Positions 11,401 through 19,649 of a stretch of 64,000 bases of DNA are shown piece after piece. The translations under genes were made by a program, and so were the position numbers. The notes under the pieces were generated by a model. The model had not been told where the DNA came from, made no database searches, and saw only the letters and a list, made by a program, of their open reading frames with translations. The first letter of the stretch is position 1, and every line of letters begins with the position of its first letter. Source of the stretch: Pseudomonas sp. FP453 (GTDB lineage Bacteria; Pseudomonadota; Gammaproteobacteria; Pseudomonadales; Pseudomonadaceae); contig NZ_CP117435.1 of assembly GCF_030687495.1 (NCBI RefSeq), positions 124,001 to 188,000 of the forward strand, in the 5' to 3' direction.

Positions 11401-11815
11401 CCTGTTCAGGCCACGTGTTGGCGCAGGCCTCCTTGGGCGAATAGCCTGGGTCACGGGCGAAGCCGCTGACGTGCACGGCCACCCATTGCGCCAGTGTGTC
11501 GGTCGCCCGCTGACGCAAGCGCTGGCCGTTGCCGCTCGCTTCCTCGGGCGCTTCAAGAGTGGCCAGCAGCCGTTGGCGATGGTCATAAGCGCGCAGTTGC
11601 AAGGCGGGCAGGCCGTGTTCGGTCAGCGGGCCAACCCCCAGGCGCAGGCTGATCCTGGGCACTTGGGCCAGGTGGGCCGGTAGCGGCAGGCTGGCATCTT
11701 CGACAAGCAGATCGGCCAACTCATGCACAGCCCCGTGACCGTATTGCTCGACCCACTGCCGCACGGCCTGCAGGGCTTTGCTGGTACCAACCCAGCCAAT
11801 GCGCAGGCGCCTCAT
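8444..11815 (-). CDS. mgoA: Stand-alone NRPS (A-T-reductase), MgoA/PvfC-like
   Basis: A 1123-residue single-module peptide synthetase without a condensation domain. Residues 1-160 are an unassigned N-terminal region. The adenylation domain spans about 165-650 (LFTSGTTGRPKG at 312-323, YGPTEAT at 447-453, active Lys in SSGKVD at 637). A carrier domain with LGGHS has its phosphopantetheine Ser at 695. A thioester-reductase domain spans about 765-1123 (TGANSFIG at 771-778, YNLSK at 929-933). Read against GrsA, the pocket residues are D-A-M-F-L-G-L-V, closest to leucine-type codes such as DAWFLGNV. The enzyme should load leucine or a similar residue and release it reductively. It overlaps the upstream N-oxygenase gene by 4 bases. 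Confidence 0.9.
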   Translation of the reverse strand: MRRLRIGWVGTSKALQAVRQWVEQYGHGAVHELADLLVEDASLPLPAHLAQVPRISLRLGVGPLTEHGLPALQLRAYDHRQRLLATLEAPEEASGNGQRLRQRATDTLAQWVAVHVSGFARDPGYSPKEACANTWPEQGLLGLDAVAFLHRFNRTADPDLLLAAQVPVIERLQASLQTFAERPALNIAGEVLTYRQLHTQALAIQQQLRPLLGNLATPAVVGVCLEKSAALYASLLALLGCGAVYLPLAPEHPPQRQLALLESAGARVLLDNGRHPLREHFVALDVSTLDKPAAAPALLQHRPSLEAPCMVLFTSGTTGRPKGIKLSQGNLAHFTAWFARRMALSEDSRVLQFASLGFDASLMDIFPSLVTGAQLIVPSEAQRRDPQQLVALIRQQRITHGFLPPALLSILPPGPPLGLQHLLTGGEVCEPHVIERLAGQCHLHNLYGPTEATVLVTHRRLQPGDSNCSLGHPIANSQVLILDDDLQPVDEQVMGELFIIGPGVSLGYVDAVQSLDNPFVTLSLPDGQTLQAYRSGDMAQWTSDGIVLGGRRDGQVKIRGFRVEPQEVEQCLRDSRLFCQVAVVVGPAYRIHAVVAQPEPGATLTALRLYARQQLPDYMQPGVWAELPSLPYTSSGKVDRQALLDLSARPIPSASDQPVQTPLEAQLAGLWSELLQVPVAELSIDDSFFNLGGHSILLSTLLLRIRERFGRSLALNRFFEAPTIRTLASLMADGVLSTAPCSQAIRDAERALSVQILAADRAGDPRKVIVTGANSFIGVHIVEALLAGGATQVACLVRESPGHSSQERFAQALCEFHLEHLDLSRVQVYAADISQPRLGLGDEVYERLAEDFGVLVHNAARVNHVLDYATLARDNVDPVLECLRLCETRCKKVFNFISTLSACSSIDAEGHVLEAPAASSLPLYIKNGYNLSKWVAERLVGRAVEQGAWVNILRPGNISFNSRSGVCQPQKNRLMLMLKGSLQLGLVPNLELNHDLMPVDFFAGFIAFHAGQFETGRNVFNLHNPQPLSWSDYLDAFSRAGYRFERVSVARWQRALQTVGRDNALFGVLGFYLEGLGEDIGDTAMIHHDNARRGVGKMHMHYPEKSPALLRQGCDYLQAIGFI

Positions 11816-12759
11816 GACCTACTCCCGGTGACGGGCAGAAAATCCCCCAGCGCCTGTGCCACGCTGGGCGTCTGTAGCAACCCGCTGCGGTTCAGGAAGC
11901 CCATGATGTTGCCGAGCAGGGGGTGTTGGCGGGTGATGGGGAACACCAGCGCCTCGATTTCATTCCTCAGTGTGTGGCGCACAGCCGGGCTGGCGTCCAG
12001 GTGTTCGATCAATTGCAGGTCAAAGCTTTTTTGCAGGTCATTGGTCAGGTAGTGCGCCAGGAATGTGGGCAGGACATGGGCGATGGCGTCGCGGTCATCC
12101 GCGCTTGCCGCTTGCCAATAGTGCCGCACCAGGTGCGTCCAGAACTGCGCGTGGCGCCCTTCGTCACACAGGTGATCCGCCATCAAGCCGCGCACGGATG
12201 CCTTGACGCTGTGGTCCTTGGCGAACGCCGCCACATCGTGGGTGACGGTATTTTCAGCAATGGCCACGCCGATCAGCTCCACGGCGTCGCGCAAGTGCTT
12301 TGGAGCCTGTGCCAGCGCCAGCGGCAGGGCGCGGCTCAGTTCGATCTGGTGCGGCAGGTCGAGCGGTGGGATACCGGTCATGGCCACGGTCTGTTGCAGG
12401 AAGTCCAGCGCGACCAGCGCGTGATAGTCCTCGTCCACCACCACGGTCATCGCGGCGTATCTGACGGTGGCAGGGAAGGGCAGCGAGAAGCGGTTCTTGG
12501 CAATGCTGCGTGCGGTCTTGTCGACGATCTCGGTCTCGAAGATCACCACGTCGTTGATGAATTTGTAGAAGCTCTGCAACAACACGAAGTCGCGCCATTG
12601 CGGGCACTGTTCGAGAAACGTCGCGCTGAGCGCCAGCGGTTGGCGCGACAGGGGATAGATCAACTTGTCGTCGTCTTCCAGCAAGCGGCGCGGGCGTGTG
12701 CGGACGGTGGCGCGGCGCTCCCAGTCTTCGGCCACGCCGTGGTAGTCACTGATATTCAT
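11812..12759 (-). CDS. mgoC: AurF-like di-iron N-oxygenase, MgoC/PvfB-like
   Basis: A 315-residue di-iron oxygenase of the AurF (p-aminobenzoate N-oxygenase) type. Candidate metal ligands in family order are E75, E110xxH113, E169, H196 and E200xxH203; their spacing matches AurF closely. I start the gene at the ATG at 12759, which overlaps the upstream gene's stop as ATGA and follows GAAGGT. A longer frame begins about 40 codons earlier but would overlap the upstream gene heavily. In the mgo/pvf pathways this enzyme oxidises the amine nitrogen of the amino-acid-derived substrate en route to N-oxide or diazeniumdiolate signals. Confidence 0.88.
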   Translation of the reverse strand: MNISDYHGVAEDWERRATVRTRPRRLLEDDDKLIYPLSRQPLALSATFLEQCPQWRDFVLLQSFYKFINDVVIFETEIVDKTARSIAKNRFSLPFPATVRYAAMTVVVDEDYHALVALDFLQQTVAMTGIPPLDLPHQIELSRALPLALAQAPKHLRDAVELIGVAIAENTVTHDVAAFAKDHSVKASVRGLMADHLCDEGRHAQFWTHLVRHYWQAASADDRDAIAHVLPTFLAHYLTNDLQKSFDLQLIEHLDASPAVRHTLRNEIEALVFPITRQHPLLGNIMGFLNRSGLLQTPSVAQALGDFLPVTGSRS

Positions 12760-13514
12760 GGGCGCACCTTCTGCAAAGCGGCGCGCACGTCGTCCCAGAG
12801 CGCGATGCGACTGTCCACGGCCGCGAGGGCGGTGTCGGCGGTTTGCTGCTGGCGCTCGGGGTCTGTGCCGGTGAGGCATTGCAACAAGCGCTGGGCGCCT
12901 GGCCCGTGGTCCTGGCTGTCCAGTTGGATGTGGCGATTGAGGTAATGGCTCAGGGTGGGGGCTTGGCGATGGATGATTTCACAGCCCTTGAGCAGGCGTT
13001 CGAACATGGCGGGGACAACACTCTCCCGACCATGCAGGAAGGCCGCTGCCACGCAGTGCGTTGGCGCGTGCAGCGCGATATCCAGGGTCTTGGCGACAAA
13101 GCGCACCACCCCCGGCAAGACGTCAATCTGTTGCAGCGCAGCAGTGGCCTTCACACCTTGGCGTTGCAGTGCAATGAAGGTGTCGATGGCGACGGTGCTG
13201 GCGCCGACTTCTGCCATGGCGTCCCGGTACAGCTCGAAATGACTGCAATGACCGCGCTCCAGGTGCTCGTCCGACTCTTCGCTGAGCACGATTTCATTGA
13301 TCAGCCGAGCGGCCTCGGGATTGGTTGGTGGGAGCCAGGGCAGCTGTGTGCATGTCAGGTCTTGTTGCAGGCGCTTGGTGAGGGTCATGAAGTCCCAGAC
13401 GGCAAACACATGGCTTTGCATAAACACTTGTAACTTGCCCAGTGAATTGATTTCGGTAAATAACGGATGAGTGCACATCCGTGACTTTTTTTGTTCTAAC
13501 AGAAGTGGGTACAT
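12756..13514 (-). CDS. mgoB: Haem-oxygenase-like DUF3050 protein, MgoB/PvfA-like
   Basis: A 252-residue all-helical protein of the haem-oxygenase-like (DUF3050) type. The conserved N-terminal stretch HPLFTEINSLGKLQVFMQSH is followed by histidine- and glutamate-rich helices (EESDEHLERGHCSHFELY near residue 80) that could bind a metal pair. It is the first gene of the mgoBCAD/pvfABCD-like operon and is coupled to the next gene by ATGA. The start is uncertain: Met1 at 13514 lacks a clear ribosome site, and Met13 at 13478 (MCTHPLF) is an alternative close to the conserved domain. Confidence 0.85.
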   Translation of the reverse strand: MYPLLLEQKKSRMCTHPLFTEINSLGKLQVFMQSHVFAVWDFMTLTKRLQQDLTCTQLPWLPPTNPEAARLINEIVLSEESDEHLERGHCSHFELYRDAMAEVGASTVAIDTFIALQRQGVKATAALQQIDVLPGVVRFVAKTLDIALHAPTHCVAAAFLHGRESVVPAMFERLLKGCEIIHRQAPTLSHYLNRHIQLDSQDHGPGAQRLLQCLTGTDPERQQQTADTALAAVDSRIALWDDVRAALQKVRP

Positions 13515-13859
13515 GGTTGATGCCTATGGGTTGCAGCGACTGCTCTGACAGTCGTAATGGCTTTTGCAGTTGAAGTGGGATCGATAATGCTTAAACAGAA
13601 TGCGCGCAGCGCCTGCAAATGCACGGGCTTGCGCAGTCGATTGAAGTATTGGGTTTATTGAAAAGATAATAAGCTGATTAAACGTTTGGATGAGCTTATG
13701 AATGTATTAGATGTTTTTTCGAAAAGTTACTGTGTGCGTAACTTGTAAAGTTGTAAGTGAGAAGTTTCCCTGGCGTGTGCAGGTTTATTTAATCGAGTGG
13801 TTTTATAATCGCGCGGGGTTTCCTGGATTGGCCGGTTACCCCGCAATGCCCGAAGTGCA
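13515..13859. promoter_or_regulatory. Intergenic leader of the mgo/pvf-like operon
   Basis: This 345-base gap holds no gene. An inverted repeat CGACTG-6-CAGTCG at 13537-13554 lies 23 bases upstream of the first mgo-like start and could be an operator or leader hairpin. Bases 13640-13790 are markedly AT-rich compared with the surroundings and are the likely promoter region. I cannot assign a regulator. Confidence 0.45.
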
Positions 13860-14570
13860 CTAGCGTGCATCTTTCCTGTCGGCAGCATCCAGACTGTTCA
13901 GGTAGGTGGTGATCACCTCCATGCCGCGCGTCAGGTGATTGCGCAGCGTCAGCACGCTTTCATCGACTTTCTTCTGCGTCACCAGGCTCAGCAGTTCACG
14001 GTGGTCCTCCTGTGACGTCTCGCCCAGACCCATCGCTTCAAGGTTGAAGCGCAGGAAGCGTTCTTCCTCGTTCAAACCGTGTTCAACCAGGGTCAGCAGC
14101 CGCTGGTTGGGAGCCTTGCCATACAGCGCCATGTGGAACAGGCGATTGAGGCGGCCCATCTCGGAGTAATCCTTTTCCCGCTCCAGGGCACTGATGCAGG
14201 CATCTGCCTCGGCGATGTCGGCTTCGGTGAGCAACGGAATCGACAGGCGCAGCGCCTCGGATTCCAGCAGCATGCGCAGGGCGTAGGTCTCCGCCGAATT
14301 GTCTTCGATCAAGGGGGCAACGACGGCGCCTTTATGGGTCACCACGTGCAGCAACGATTGAGCCTCGAGCTGACGCAAGGCCTCGCGCACCGGCATGCGG
14401 CTGACCCCGAACAGGCTGGCCAGCTCTTGCTGGCGCATGGCCGTGCCACACGGCAATCGACCATCGAGGATCGCATTGCGCAAGGTCTCTTCGATCACGG
14501 AGCGTGCAAGGTGGGCGGGAATAGGCCCGCTGATTCTGATGCTGCTCAAGGGGTTCGGCTTCTGCGTCAC
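13860..14570 (-). CDS. GntR-family (FCD) transcriptional regulator
   Basis: A 236-residue regulator. The N-terminal GntR winged helix (about 18-80) contains the recognition stretch LASLFGVSRMPVREALRQLE. The C-terminal helical FCD effector domain keeps candidate metal/ligand His residues (NRLFHMALYG; EDHRELL). I chose the GTG at 14570 because TAAGGAGGA lies 11 bases upstream; a longer ATG start 16 codons earlier puts that Shine-Dalgarno inside the gene. It faces away from the dioxygenase/ABC-transporter genes and probably controls them, the ligand being an organic acid or sulfonate (inference). Confidence 0.9.
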   Translation of the reverse strand: MTQKPNPLSSIRISGPIPAHLARSVIEETLRNAILDGRLPCGTAMRQQELASLFGVSRMPVREALRQLEAQSLLHVVTHKGAVVAPLIEDNSAETYALRMLLESEALRLSIPLLTEADIAEADACISALEREKDYSEMGRLNRLFHMALYGKAPNQRLLTLVEHGLNEEERFLRFNLEAMGLGETSQEDHRELLSLVTQKKVDESVLTLRNHLTRGMEVITTYLNSLDAADRKDAR

Positions 14571-14902
14571 GACTACACAGTCCTCCTTATTAGAATGGGT
14601 GGCGTCAATTGGATCCAAAGAACACTAGAGACTGCCAAACGGCTTGTCAAACGCGCAAGATTTGCGGCTTGTAAGCGGCTAAACATTGGGCTTCAGGCGC
14701 CCACAGCACGCTTTTGCAGCGTCTTACACGCCTGCGTCATATTGCTATGAACTGAACGCTCCGTCGCCCCTGTTTATTCCTTAACCGCCGTACGGCATGG
14801 GTTGCTTCGGTGCATTCCCGTATATGTATATTCACTAATGGTATTTAAAATGATGTTCTTATATCTATAAAGTCAGTTCCCTGTCTGACCGGGAGTGACC
14901 TC
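14571..14902. promoter_or_regulatory. Divergent promoter region between GntR and TauD-like genes
   Basis: A 332-base divergent intergenic region. Bases 14805-14880 are AT-rich with repeated TAT/ATA steps (CGTATATGTATATTCAC near 14818) and are likely promoter or operator DNA for the plus-strand dioxygenase/ABC operon. GACCGGGAGTGACCTC just before 14903 supplies the dioxygenase ribosome site. No gene was seen. Confidence 0.5.
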
Positions 14903-15797
14903 ATGTCCGCCACCTCTACTGTTCCAACAGCGACTTCTACCGCCCAACGCTTTGAGATTCGCCCGCTGCCCGGCAGTGTCGGCGCCGAGATCATTGGCCT
15001 GGACCTGGCCCGACCGGTCAACGACGAGGATTTCGCGCGCATCCACCGCGCGCACCTGGACCACCATGTGGTGGTGTTCCGCGACCAACGCATCACCCCC
15101 GAACAACAGATCGCCTTCAGTCGCCGTTTCGGCGTGTTGCAGATCCATGTCCTCAAGCAGTTCCTGCTGGCCAACCACCCGGAAATCCTGATCGTCTCCA
15201 ACATCGTCGAAAACGGCCAATCCATCGGCCTGGGGGACGCGGGCAAGTTCTGGCATTCGGACCTGTCCTATAAAGAACTGCCGAGCCTGGGCTCGATGCT
15301 GCACGCCCAGGAGTTGCCTGCCGAAGGCGGCGACACCTTGTTCGCCGACATGCACAAAGCCTGGGACCAGCTCCCCGAGCACCTGCGCAAGGCCGTCGAA
15401 GGCCGCAGCGCCGCGCATTCCTACACGGCGCGTTACAGCGAGACCAAATTCGAAGGCAACTGGCGCCCGACGTTGACCCCCGAGCAACTGGCCCAGGTCG
15501 CCGAAGTGGTGCACACCCATCGTGCGCACCCACCCGGAAAACGGCCGCCAGGCGCTGTTCGTCAGCGAAGGTTTCACCACCCGCATCGTCGGCCTGCCGG
15601 AGGACGAAAGCCGCGACCTGCTGGCCCAGCTCTACGCCCACAGCGTGTTGCCGCACAACATCTACCGCCACCAATGGCAGCCCCACGACCTGGTGTTCTG
15701 GGACAACCGTTCACTGATCCACCTGGCCGCCGGTTGCCCCAGCCACCTGCGCCGCAAACTCTTTCGCACCACCATCCAGGGCGACGCGCCTTTCTGA
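14903..15797 (+). pseudogene. TauD/TfdA-family dioxygenase, single-base frameshift
   Basis: An alpha-ketoglutarate/Fe(II) dioxygenase of the taurine/sulfonate (TauD) family, split by one extra base. The first frame carries the N-terminal domain and the metal motif WHSD (H118, D120). After about 15515 the reading moves to another frame, which carries VSEGFTTRIVGL, the distal His (LIHLAAG) and the 2-oxoglutarate Arg (RRKLFRTTIQG), ending at 15797. Removing one A from GCACACCC at 15511-15518 restores a 297-residue protein reading VVHPIVRTHPENG. Left as is, the first frame runs on into the downstream binding-protein gene. All catalytic residues survive, so the break is recent or a sequencing error. 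Confidence 0.85.
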
Positions 15798-15811
15798 TTC
15801 GGAGCATGACC

Positions 15812-16837
15812 ATGTCCAAGAGCATTCCATTCGCACGACTGGCCGCAACCGTCGGCCTGGGTGTCAGCCTGTTGGCCGGCAGCCTTGTGGCGCCGGCGGC
15901 CGCGCAGGCCGAAGGCGAGATCCGCATCGCCGAGCAGTTCGGCATCGTCTACCTGTTGCTGAACGTGGTGCGCGACCAGAACCTCATCGAGAAATACGGC
16001 AAGCAGGAAGGCATCGACATCAAGGTGGACTGGACCCAGCTGTCCGGTGGCGCAGCGGTCAACGACGCGTTGCTGTCCGGTTCCATCGACATTGCCGGCG
16101 CCGGCACCGGCCCGCTGCTGACCATCTGGGACCGCACCCACGGCAAGCAGAACGTCAAGGCGGTCGCCTCCCTCGGTAACTTCCCTTACTACCTGGTGAG
16201 CAACAATCCGAAGGTCAAGACCATCGCCGATTTCACCGAGCAAGACCGCATCGCCGTACCCGCAGTGGGCGTGTCGGTACAGTCGCGCTTCCTGCAATAC
16301 GCCGCCGCCAAGCAGTGGGGCGACAAGGAATTCAACCGCCTCGACAAGTACACCGTCGCCGTCCCGCACCCCGATGCCACGGCGGCACTGATCGCCGGCG
16401 GCACCGAGTTGACCGGGCACTTCTCCAACCCGCCGTTCCAGGACCAGGCGCTGGCCAACCCCAACGTGCACGTGGTGTTGAACACCTACGACCTGTTCGG
16501 CCCGAACTCGCCGACCGTGCTGTTTGCCACCGAGAAATTCCGCAACGACAACCCGAAAACCTACAAGGCCTTCATCGACGCCCTCACCGAAGCCGCGCAG
16601 TTCGCCCAGAACGACAAAGGCGCCGCCGCCGACACTTACATCCGCGTGACCAAGGCCAAGATCGACCGCGCCGAGTTGCTGAAAATCATCGACAACCCGC
16701 AGTTCGAGTTCAGCATCACGCCGAAAAACACCTACCCACTGGCCGAATTCCTCTACCGCGTCGGCGCCATCAAAAACAAGCCTGAATCGTGGAAGGACTA
16801 CTTCTTCCAGGACGCCAAGCCGCTGCAAGGAAGTTGA
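15812..16837 (+). CDS. ABC transporter substrate-binding protein, sulfonate/nitrate/taurine type
   Basis: A 341-residue periplasmic binding protein with a signal peptide at about 1-33 (cleavage near AAAQA). It belongs to the NMT1/SsuA-like family. I chose the ATG at 15812, seven bases after GGAG; another ATG two codons earlier is too close to that site. It starts 14 bases after the dioxygenase gene and is followed after 1 base by the ATPase gene. The pairing with a TauD-like enzyme suggests uptake of a sulfonate or related organic acid, but the substrate is not readable. Because of the upstream frameshift it is also in frame with the dioxygenase N-terminus. Confidence 0.9.
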   Translation: MSKSIPFARLAATVGLGVSLLAGSLVAPAAAQAEGEIRIAEQFGIVYLLLNVVRDQNLIEKYGKQEGIDIKVDWTQLSGGAAVNDALLSGSIDIAGAGTGPLLTIWDRTHGKQNVKAVASLGNFPYYLVSNNPKVKTIADFTEQDRIAVPAVGVSVQSRFLQYAAAKQWGDKEFNRLDKYTVAVPHPDATAALIAGGTELTGHFSNPPFQDQALANPNVHVVLNTYDLFGPNSPTVLFATEKFRNDNPKTYKAFIDALTEAAQFAQNDKGAAADTYIRVTKAKIDRAELLKIIDNPQFEFSITPKNTYPLAEFLYRVGAIKNKPESWKDYFFQDAKPLQGS

Positions 16838-16838
16838 G

Positions 16839-17690
16839 ATGAACGCGCCCTTGCAAGGCCACGCGGCCAGCAACCTGCACGCCACCGCCCCCTTGCTGGC
16901 GGTGGATAACGTCAGCCTGGAATACCGCACCCCCGAACGCGTGGTGCGGGCCACCCACCAGGTCAGTTTCGAGATCGACCCGGCCGACCGCTACGTGCTG
17001 CTCGGCCCTTCGGGTTGCGGTAAATCCACCTTGCTCAAGGCCATCGCCGGGTTTATCAAACCCTGCGAAGGCGAGATCCGCCTGCTCGGGCAAAAGGTCG
17101 AGCAACCGGGCCCGGACCGCATCGTCGTGTTCCAGGAATTCGACCAATTGCCGCCGTGGAAAACCGTCAAGCAGAACGTCATGTTCCCGCTGCTGGCGTC
17201 CAAAACCTTGAAGCGTCGCGAAGCCGAAGAACGCGCGCTGCACTATCTCGACAAGGTTGGTCTCAGCGCCTTTGCCGATGCTTACCCGCACACCCTTTCC
17301 GGTGGCATGAAAGCCCGCGTGGCGATTGCCCGCGCGCTGGCCATGCAGCCGAAAATCCTGCTGATGGACGAGCCCTTCGCCGCCCTCGATGCCCTGACCC
17401 GACGCAAGATGCAGGAAGAGTTGCTGCTGCTCTGGGAAGAAGTGCGCTTCACCCTGCTGTTCGTCACGCACTCCATCGAAGAAGCGCTGGTGGTGGGCAA
17501 CCGCATCCTGTTGCTGTCGCCCCATCCGGGGCGTGTGCGCGCGGAAATCCACAGCCATCAATACGACCTGCACAGCCTCGGCGGTGTGGAGTTCCAGCAC
17601 TCGGCGCGGCGAATTCATCGCTTGCTGTTCGATGAAGCCAACGACGTGGAACCTGAGCTGGGTTTTGCCGATATCCGCATCGCGTATTAA
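16839..17690 (+). CDS. ABC transporter ATP-binding protein, sulfonate/nitrate type
   Basis: A 283-residue ABC ATPase. It has Walker A GPSGCGKST (about residues 58-66), Q-loop FQEFDQLPPW, signature LSGGMKARVAIARAL, Walker B ILLMDEPFAALD and switch His in FVTHSIEEA. The FQEFDQLPPWKTV Q-loop and the short regulatory tail are typical of SsuB/TauB/NrtD-type importers. It lies between the binding-protein and permease genes in one operon. Confidence 0.93.
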   Translation: MNAPLQGHAASNLHATAPLLAVDNVSLEYRTPERVVRATHQVSFEIDPADRYVLLGPSGCGKSTLLKAIAGFIKPCEGEIRLLGQKVEQPGPDRIVVFQEFDQLPPWKTVKQNVMFPLLASKTLKRREAEERALHYLDKVGLSAFADAYPHTLSGGMKARVAIARALAMQPKILLMDEPFAALDALTRRKMQEELLLLWEEVRFTLLFVTHSIEEALVVGNRILLLSPHPGRVRAEIHSHQYDLHSLGGVEFQHSARRIHRLLFDEANDVEPELGFADIRIAY

Positions 17691-17701
17691 GGGGACACTC
17701 C

Positions 17702-18550
17702 ATGCGCCAGGAATACGAAATCACCCTAGAACCCCTGCTCAGCGTCCCCGTGGAACGTGAGCTGCCCCTGCGCCAACGCCTGTGGCAACAAGGCTGGCTG
17801 CGCAAGGGCTTGATCCTGATCGTGCTGGCGATCCTCTGGGAAGCCGTCGCGCGCTACCAGAACAACGACCTGCTGCTACCGAGCTTCCTGCAGACCAGCG
17901 CTGCGCTCTACGACGGCCTGCTCAGCGGCGAGTTGCTGAGCAAGGTGAGCATCTCGCTGGTGGTGCTGCTCAAGGGCTACCTGATCGGCGTCGTGCTGGC
18001 ATTTGCCCTGACCACCCTGGCGGTCTCGACCCAGGTGGGCCGCGACCTGCTCAGCACCCTGACCTCGATGTTCAACCCGCTGCCGGCGATTGCCCTGCTG
18101 CCGCTGGCGCTGTTGTGGTTTGGCCTGGGGCAGAACAGCCTGATCTTCGTGCTGGTGCATTCGGTGCTGTGGGCGCTGGCGCTGAACACCTATTCGGGGT
18201 TTCTCGGCGTGTCCGAAACCCTGCGCATGGCCGGGCGCAACTACGGCCTCAAGGGCATGCGCTTCGTACTGTTCATCCTGATCCCGGCCGCGCTGCCGTC
18301 GATCCTTGCCGGCCTCAAGATTGGCTGGGCCTTTGCCTGGCGCACCCTGATCGCCGCCGAGTTGGTGTTTGGCGCCACCAGCGGCAAGGGCGGCCTGGGT
18401 TGGTACATCTTCCAGAACCGCAATGAGCTGTACACCGACAAGGTGTTTGCCGGGCTGGCGGTGGTGATCCTGATCGGCCTGCTGGTGGAGAACCTGGTGT
18501 TTGACACCTTCGAGCGCCTCACCGTGAAGCGTTGGGGCATGCAGCGCTAA
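17702..18550 (+). CDS. ABC transporter permease, sulfonate/nitrate type
   Basis: A 282-residue inner-membrane permease of the BPD_transp_1 family with about six TM helices. The EAA-like coupling loop lies around residues 170-190 (SETLRMAGRNYGLKGMRFVLFILIP). It follows the ATPase gene by 11 bases and completes a binding protein/ATPase/permease importer. Confidence 0.92.
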   Translation: MRQEYEITLEPLLSVPVERELPLRQRLWQQGWLRKGLILIVLAILWEAVARYQNNDLLLPSFLQTSAALYDGLLSGELLSKVSISLVVLLKGYLIGVVLAFALTTLAVSTQVGRDLLSTLTSMFNPLPAIALLPLALLWFGLGQNSLIFVLVHSVLWALALNTYSGFLGVSETLRMAGRNYGLKGMRFVLFILIPAALPSILAGLKIGWAFAWRTLIAAELVFGATSGKGGLGWYIFQNRNELYTDKVFAGLAVVILIGLLVENLVFDTFERLTVKRWGMQR

Positions 18551-18603
18551 TCACCTGTTACGATTGCGCCGAGTTCACTCCCTACAGATCACGAGTGCTT
18601 GGC

Positions 18604-19524
18604 ATGCAACTACCGGACATGAACCTGCTGGTCGCTCTCGACGCCTTGCTCGACGAGGGCAGCGTCGTCGGCGCCGCGCGCCGCATGAACCTCAGCCCGG
18701 CGGCCATGAGCCGCACCCTCACGCGCATTCGCGAGGCGGTGGGCGACCCGATCCTGGTGCGCGCCGGTCGCGGCCTGGTGCCGACGCCCAAGGCGTTGCA
18801 GCTGCAAGCCCAGGTGCGCAACGTGGTGGAGCAGGCTGCGCTGGTGTTTCGTTCGGCGGACCAGGTGGACCTGAGCACCTTGCGCCGTCGTTTCAGCGTG
18901 CGCGCCAATGACTTCTTTATCGGCGTGTACGGCGGCCGCCTGTTCGACACCATGGAACGCATGGCGCCGCTGTGTGAGCTGTGCTTCGTGCCCGAAGGCG
19001 ACACCGACGACGAAGCGCTGCGCGAAGGGCGCCTGGACCTGCGGGTGAGCAACACCCAGCCCGCCAGCCCCGAAGTGAAGGTGCAGAACCTGTTCTCCAC
19101 GACCTTTGTCGGCCTGGCGCGGGAAGACCACCCGCTGTTCGACGAAGACATCACCGCCGCGCGCTTTGCCAGCTATTCCCACATCAGCATCTCGCGGCGC
19201 GGCATTGCCCGTGGGCCGATTGATACCGCGCTGAACGCCCAGGGCCTGGAGCGCCGCGTGGCGATGATCGCGCCGGGGTTCCACGGGGCGATGTTCATGC
19301 TGCCCGACTCCGACCTGATCCTGCCGGTGCCCAAGGAAGCGCTCTACAGCGCCAATCGCCTCAAGTTGCCACTGCGCGCATTTGCCTTGCCGATCTCCCT
19401 GCCGACGCTGGTGCTGGCGCAATCCTGGCACCCGCGCTTCGACAAGGACCCGGCCCACAAGTGGCTGCGCGAGACCATGCGCGAAAGCTGCCACGCCACC
19501 TGGCTCGAAGCCCAACCCACCTAA
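18604..19524 (+). CDS. LysR-family transcriptional regulator
   Basis: A 306-residue LysR regulator. The N-terminal winged helix (about 5-65) contains GSVVGAARRMNLSPAAMSRTLTRIRE, followed by a linker helix and a PBP2-like effector domain. The conserved N-terminus MQLPDMNLLVALDALL supports the ATG at 18604; an earlier frame start would overlap the permease gene. It is collinear with the ABC operon 53 bases downstream and may add a second control layer besides the GntR regulator. Confidence 0.9.
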   Translation: MQLPDMNLLVALDALLDEGSVVGAARRMNLSPAAMSRTLTRIREAVGDPILVRAGRGLVPTPKALQLQAQVRNVVEQAALVFRSADQVDLSTLRRRFSVRANDFFIGVYGGRLFDTMERMAPLCELCFVPEGDTDDEALREGRLDLRVSNTQPASPEVKVQNLFSTTFVGLAREDHPLFDEDITAARFASYSHISISRRGIARGPIDTALNAQGLERRVAMIAPGFHGAMFMLPDSDLILPVPKEALYSANRLKLPLRAFALPISLPTLVLAQSWHPRFDKDPAHKWLRETMRESCHATWLEAQPT

Positions 19525-19649
19525 AGTGAACGCGGTTCAAAATGTGGGAGCAACTGTCTTGGCAGTTTATTAAAAAACATCATTACGGCAGCCACACAGC
19601 CGCCCACAGCCTATGCCGTGTACTACTCCACTAGTGATCGCGTAGTTGA

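Noticed and set aside
14903..16837. A genuine dioxygenase/binding-protein fusion
   Set aside because: The middle of the long frame is non-homologous Arg/Pro-rich sequence, the true dioxygenase C-terminus lies in another frame, and the binding protein has its own signal peptide and ribosome site.
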